From Candidatus Omnitrophota bacterium (GTDB lineage Bacteria > Omnitrophota > Gorgyraeia > Gorgyraeales > Gorgyraeaceae), in contig JAPLMC010000049.1 in the NCBI GenBank assembly GCA_026387215.1, positions 1-5,909 on the forward strand: DNA of 5,909 nt, written 5' to 3'. Below, piece by piece: positions 5,477 through 5,909 of the stretch; position 1 is the first letter of the stretch, and every line of letters begins with the position of its first letter. Made by a program: the position numbers and the translations under genes. Under the pieces are notes generated by a model. It did no database searches, had not been told where the DNA came from, and saw only the letters and a list, made by a program, of their open reading frames with translations.

Positions 5477-5782
5477 CTATGTTTTCCTTCTGCCTCTTAT
5501 TTTGCAGCAGCCTCCTTCGATACGTATTGCCTTAATATTCACCAGAGCGTCTGCTATCTTTTTGTGAGCCAAAGTTAAAATTCTGGAAAAAGTAGGCCTG
5601 GATATATTCATCAGCTTTGCTGCATCAATATGTTTTAACTCTTCGAGGCAAGCGAGCCTGACCGCCTCAAATTCATCAAGAGTCAGGTAAACCCCTTCTA
5701 ATTTGTTCATAGGCTTATATAGCGGTTTAAAACACCGCTCCCCTGGAACACATTTTACCCACCTTGTCTTTTTAGGCCGCAA
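5477..5782 (-). CDS. DUF134/UPF0251 helix-turn-helix protein, probable cluster regulator (101 aa)
   Basis: This is a small DNA-binding protein of the DUF134 family. Recognisable parts are the N-terminal RPKKTRWVKCVPG (residues 2-14), YLTLDEFEAVRLACLE (32-47), and a helix-turn-helix at about 51-75 (IDAAKLMNISRPTFSRIL, like sigma-70 region 4). The usual RIEGG ending (87-91) is followed here by CCKIRGRRKT. Cysteines at 11, 17, 45, 92 and 93 could sense a metalloid. The start is TTG at 5782, with AAAGGAG at 5789-5795. It also gives the typical RPKK beginning; no in-frame ATG preserves it. It is the first gene after a promoter covered by a palindrome, so it probably autoregulates and controls the downstream genes. 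No ArsR is present in the window. The family's ligands are not established to my knowledge. Confidence 0.9.
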   Translation of the reverse strand: MRPKKTRWVKCVPGERCFKPLYKPMNKLEGVYLTLDEFEAVRLACLEELKHIDAAKLMNISRPTFSRILTLAHKKIADALVNIKAIRIEGGCCKIRGRRKT

Positions 5783-5788
5783 ACCAAG

Positions 5789-5795
5789 CTCCTTT
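5789..5795 (-). promoter_or_regulatory. Shine-Dalgarno site deciding the TTG start of the DUF134 gene
   Basis: AAAGGAG lies 6 nt before TTG (5780-5782). It overlaps the first two bases of the palindromic operator. Confidence 0.75.
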
Positions 5796-5821
5796 AGTTA
5801 TGAACATATGCTCATAACTAA
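5794..5821. promoter_or_regulatory. 28-bp palindromic operator candidate
   Basis: Arms TTAGTTATGA (5794-5803) and TCATAACTAA (5812-5821) are perfect reverse complements around an 8-base centre that includes CATATG. In all, 26 of 28 positions are symmetric; the two mismatches are at 5804 and 5811. It overlaps two bases of the -10 box, covers the predicted transcription start and touches the Shine-Dalgarno site of the DUF134 gene. A bound dimer would block transcription. The likely binder is the DUF134 protein (inference). Confidence 0.85.
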
Positions 5822-5848
5822 TTTACCATAAACGCTTTTATGTGTCAA
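5820..5848 (-). promoter_or_regulatory. Sigma-70-type promoter of the cluster
   Basis: On the minus strand a perfect -35 TTGACA (5843-5848) is followed by a 17-nt spacer and -10 TAAATT (5820-5825, 4 of 6 matches). A TGG directly before the -10 makes it an extended -10. The DNA upstream (5849-5895) is AT-rich. The predicted start is near 5813, inside the palindrome. Confidence 0.82.
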
Positions 5849-5909
5849 GGGGTTATAAAAATAGATTACTAGGTTTTAAGATATTTTTTATGTCTTCGTG
5901 GCTTCTGGT

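Noticed and set aside
5222..5535. Plus-strand frames across the Cys-rich gene and the DUF134 end
   Set aside because: They are antisense to genes with good starts and ribosome sites, and have no recognisable domain.
5878..5896. Inverted repeat AAGATAT / ATGTCTT with a T-rich centre
   Set aside because: It is short and AT-only with one wobble; such repeats are expected by chance in AT-rich promoter-upstream DNA.

Overview
The window carries a compact, single-direction gene cluster: all nine genes lie on the minus strand, so the text follows transcription from high to low coordinates. The theme is arsenic and metalloid (possibly organoarsenical) detoxification combined with thiol-disulfide redox chemistry. 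Base composition is moderately AT-rich (about 40% GC by eye). Start codons include TTG and GTG, and Shine-Dalgarno sites are strong in front of several genes, so this is a bacterium. The gene set, with thioredoxin-like proteins, an ArsF/ArsG pair, Acr3 and a DUF134 regulator, fits an anaerobic or uncultured lineage. No 16S rRNA or other marker is present, so the phylum cannot be named.

Layout. At 5820-5848 there is a well-formed promoter (TTGACA, 17-nt spacer, extended -10). A 28-bp near-perfect palindrome at 5794-5821 overlaps the edge of the -10 and the likely transcription start. The genes that follow are: a DUF134/UPF0251 helix-turn-helix protein (5477-5782, TTG start); a 51-residue lysine-rich protein with a CCC...CC tail (5298-5453), found by reading the sequence; a DUF318/ArsP-type permease (4351-5310, GTG start inside the small gene); a 77-residue CPGC thioredoxin-fold protein (4117-4350); an exported ArsF-like CxxC protein (3667-4107, TTG start); an ArsG/CcdA-like membrane protein (2981-3670); an Acr3 arsenite efflux carrier (1921-2964); thioredoxin reductase trxB (1000-1887, with a displaced original end at 926); and a ZIP-family metal transporter (18-770). 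The first seven genes are overlapping or nearly abutting and look like one operon. trxB may also have its own promoter giving an almost leaderless mRNA. A 155-base non-coding gap with several stem-loops separates trxB from the ZIP gene.

How they may work together (inference). The DUF134 protein probably senses the toxicant and represses the palindrome. Three different exporters (ArsP-like, ArsG-like, Acr3) would handle different arsenic species. Thioredoxin reductase could feed electrons to the small thioredoxin and, through the CcdA-like ArsG, to the extracytoplasmic ArsF. The Cys-rich small protein is a candidate metalloid binder or chaperone for the permease. No arsR, arsC or arsM is seen in the window.

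The main oddity is a 47-bp perfect tandem duplication in the 3' part of trxB. It shifts the frame and replaces the conserved C-terminal FAD-binding end. Deleting one copy in silico restores a canonical 304-residue thioredoxin reductase. This is either a real recent mutation or an assembly or sequencing artefact.
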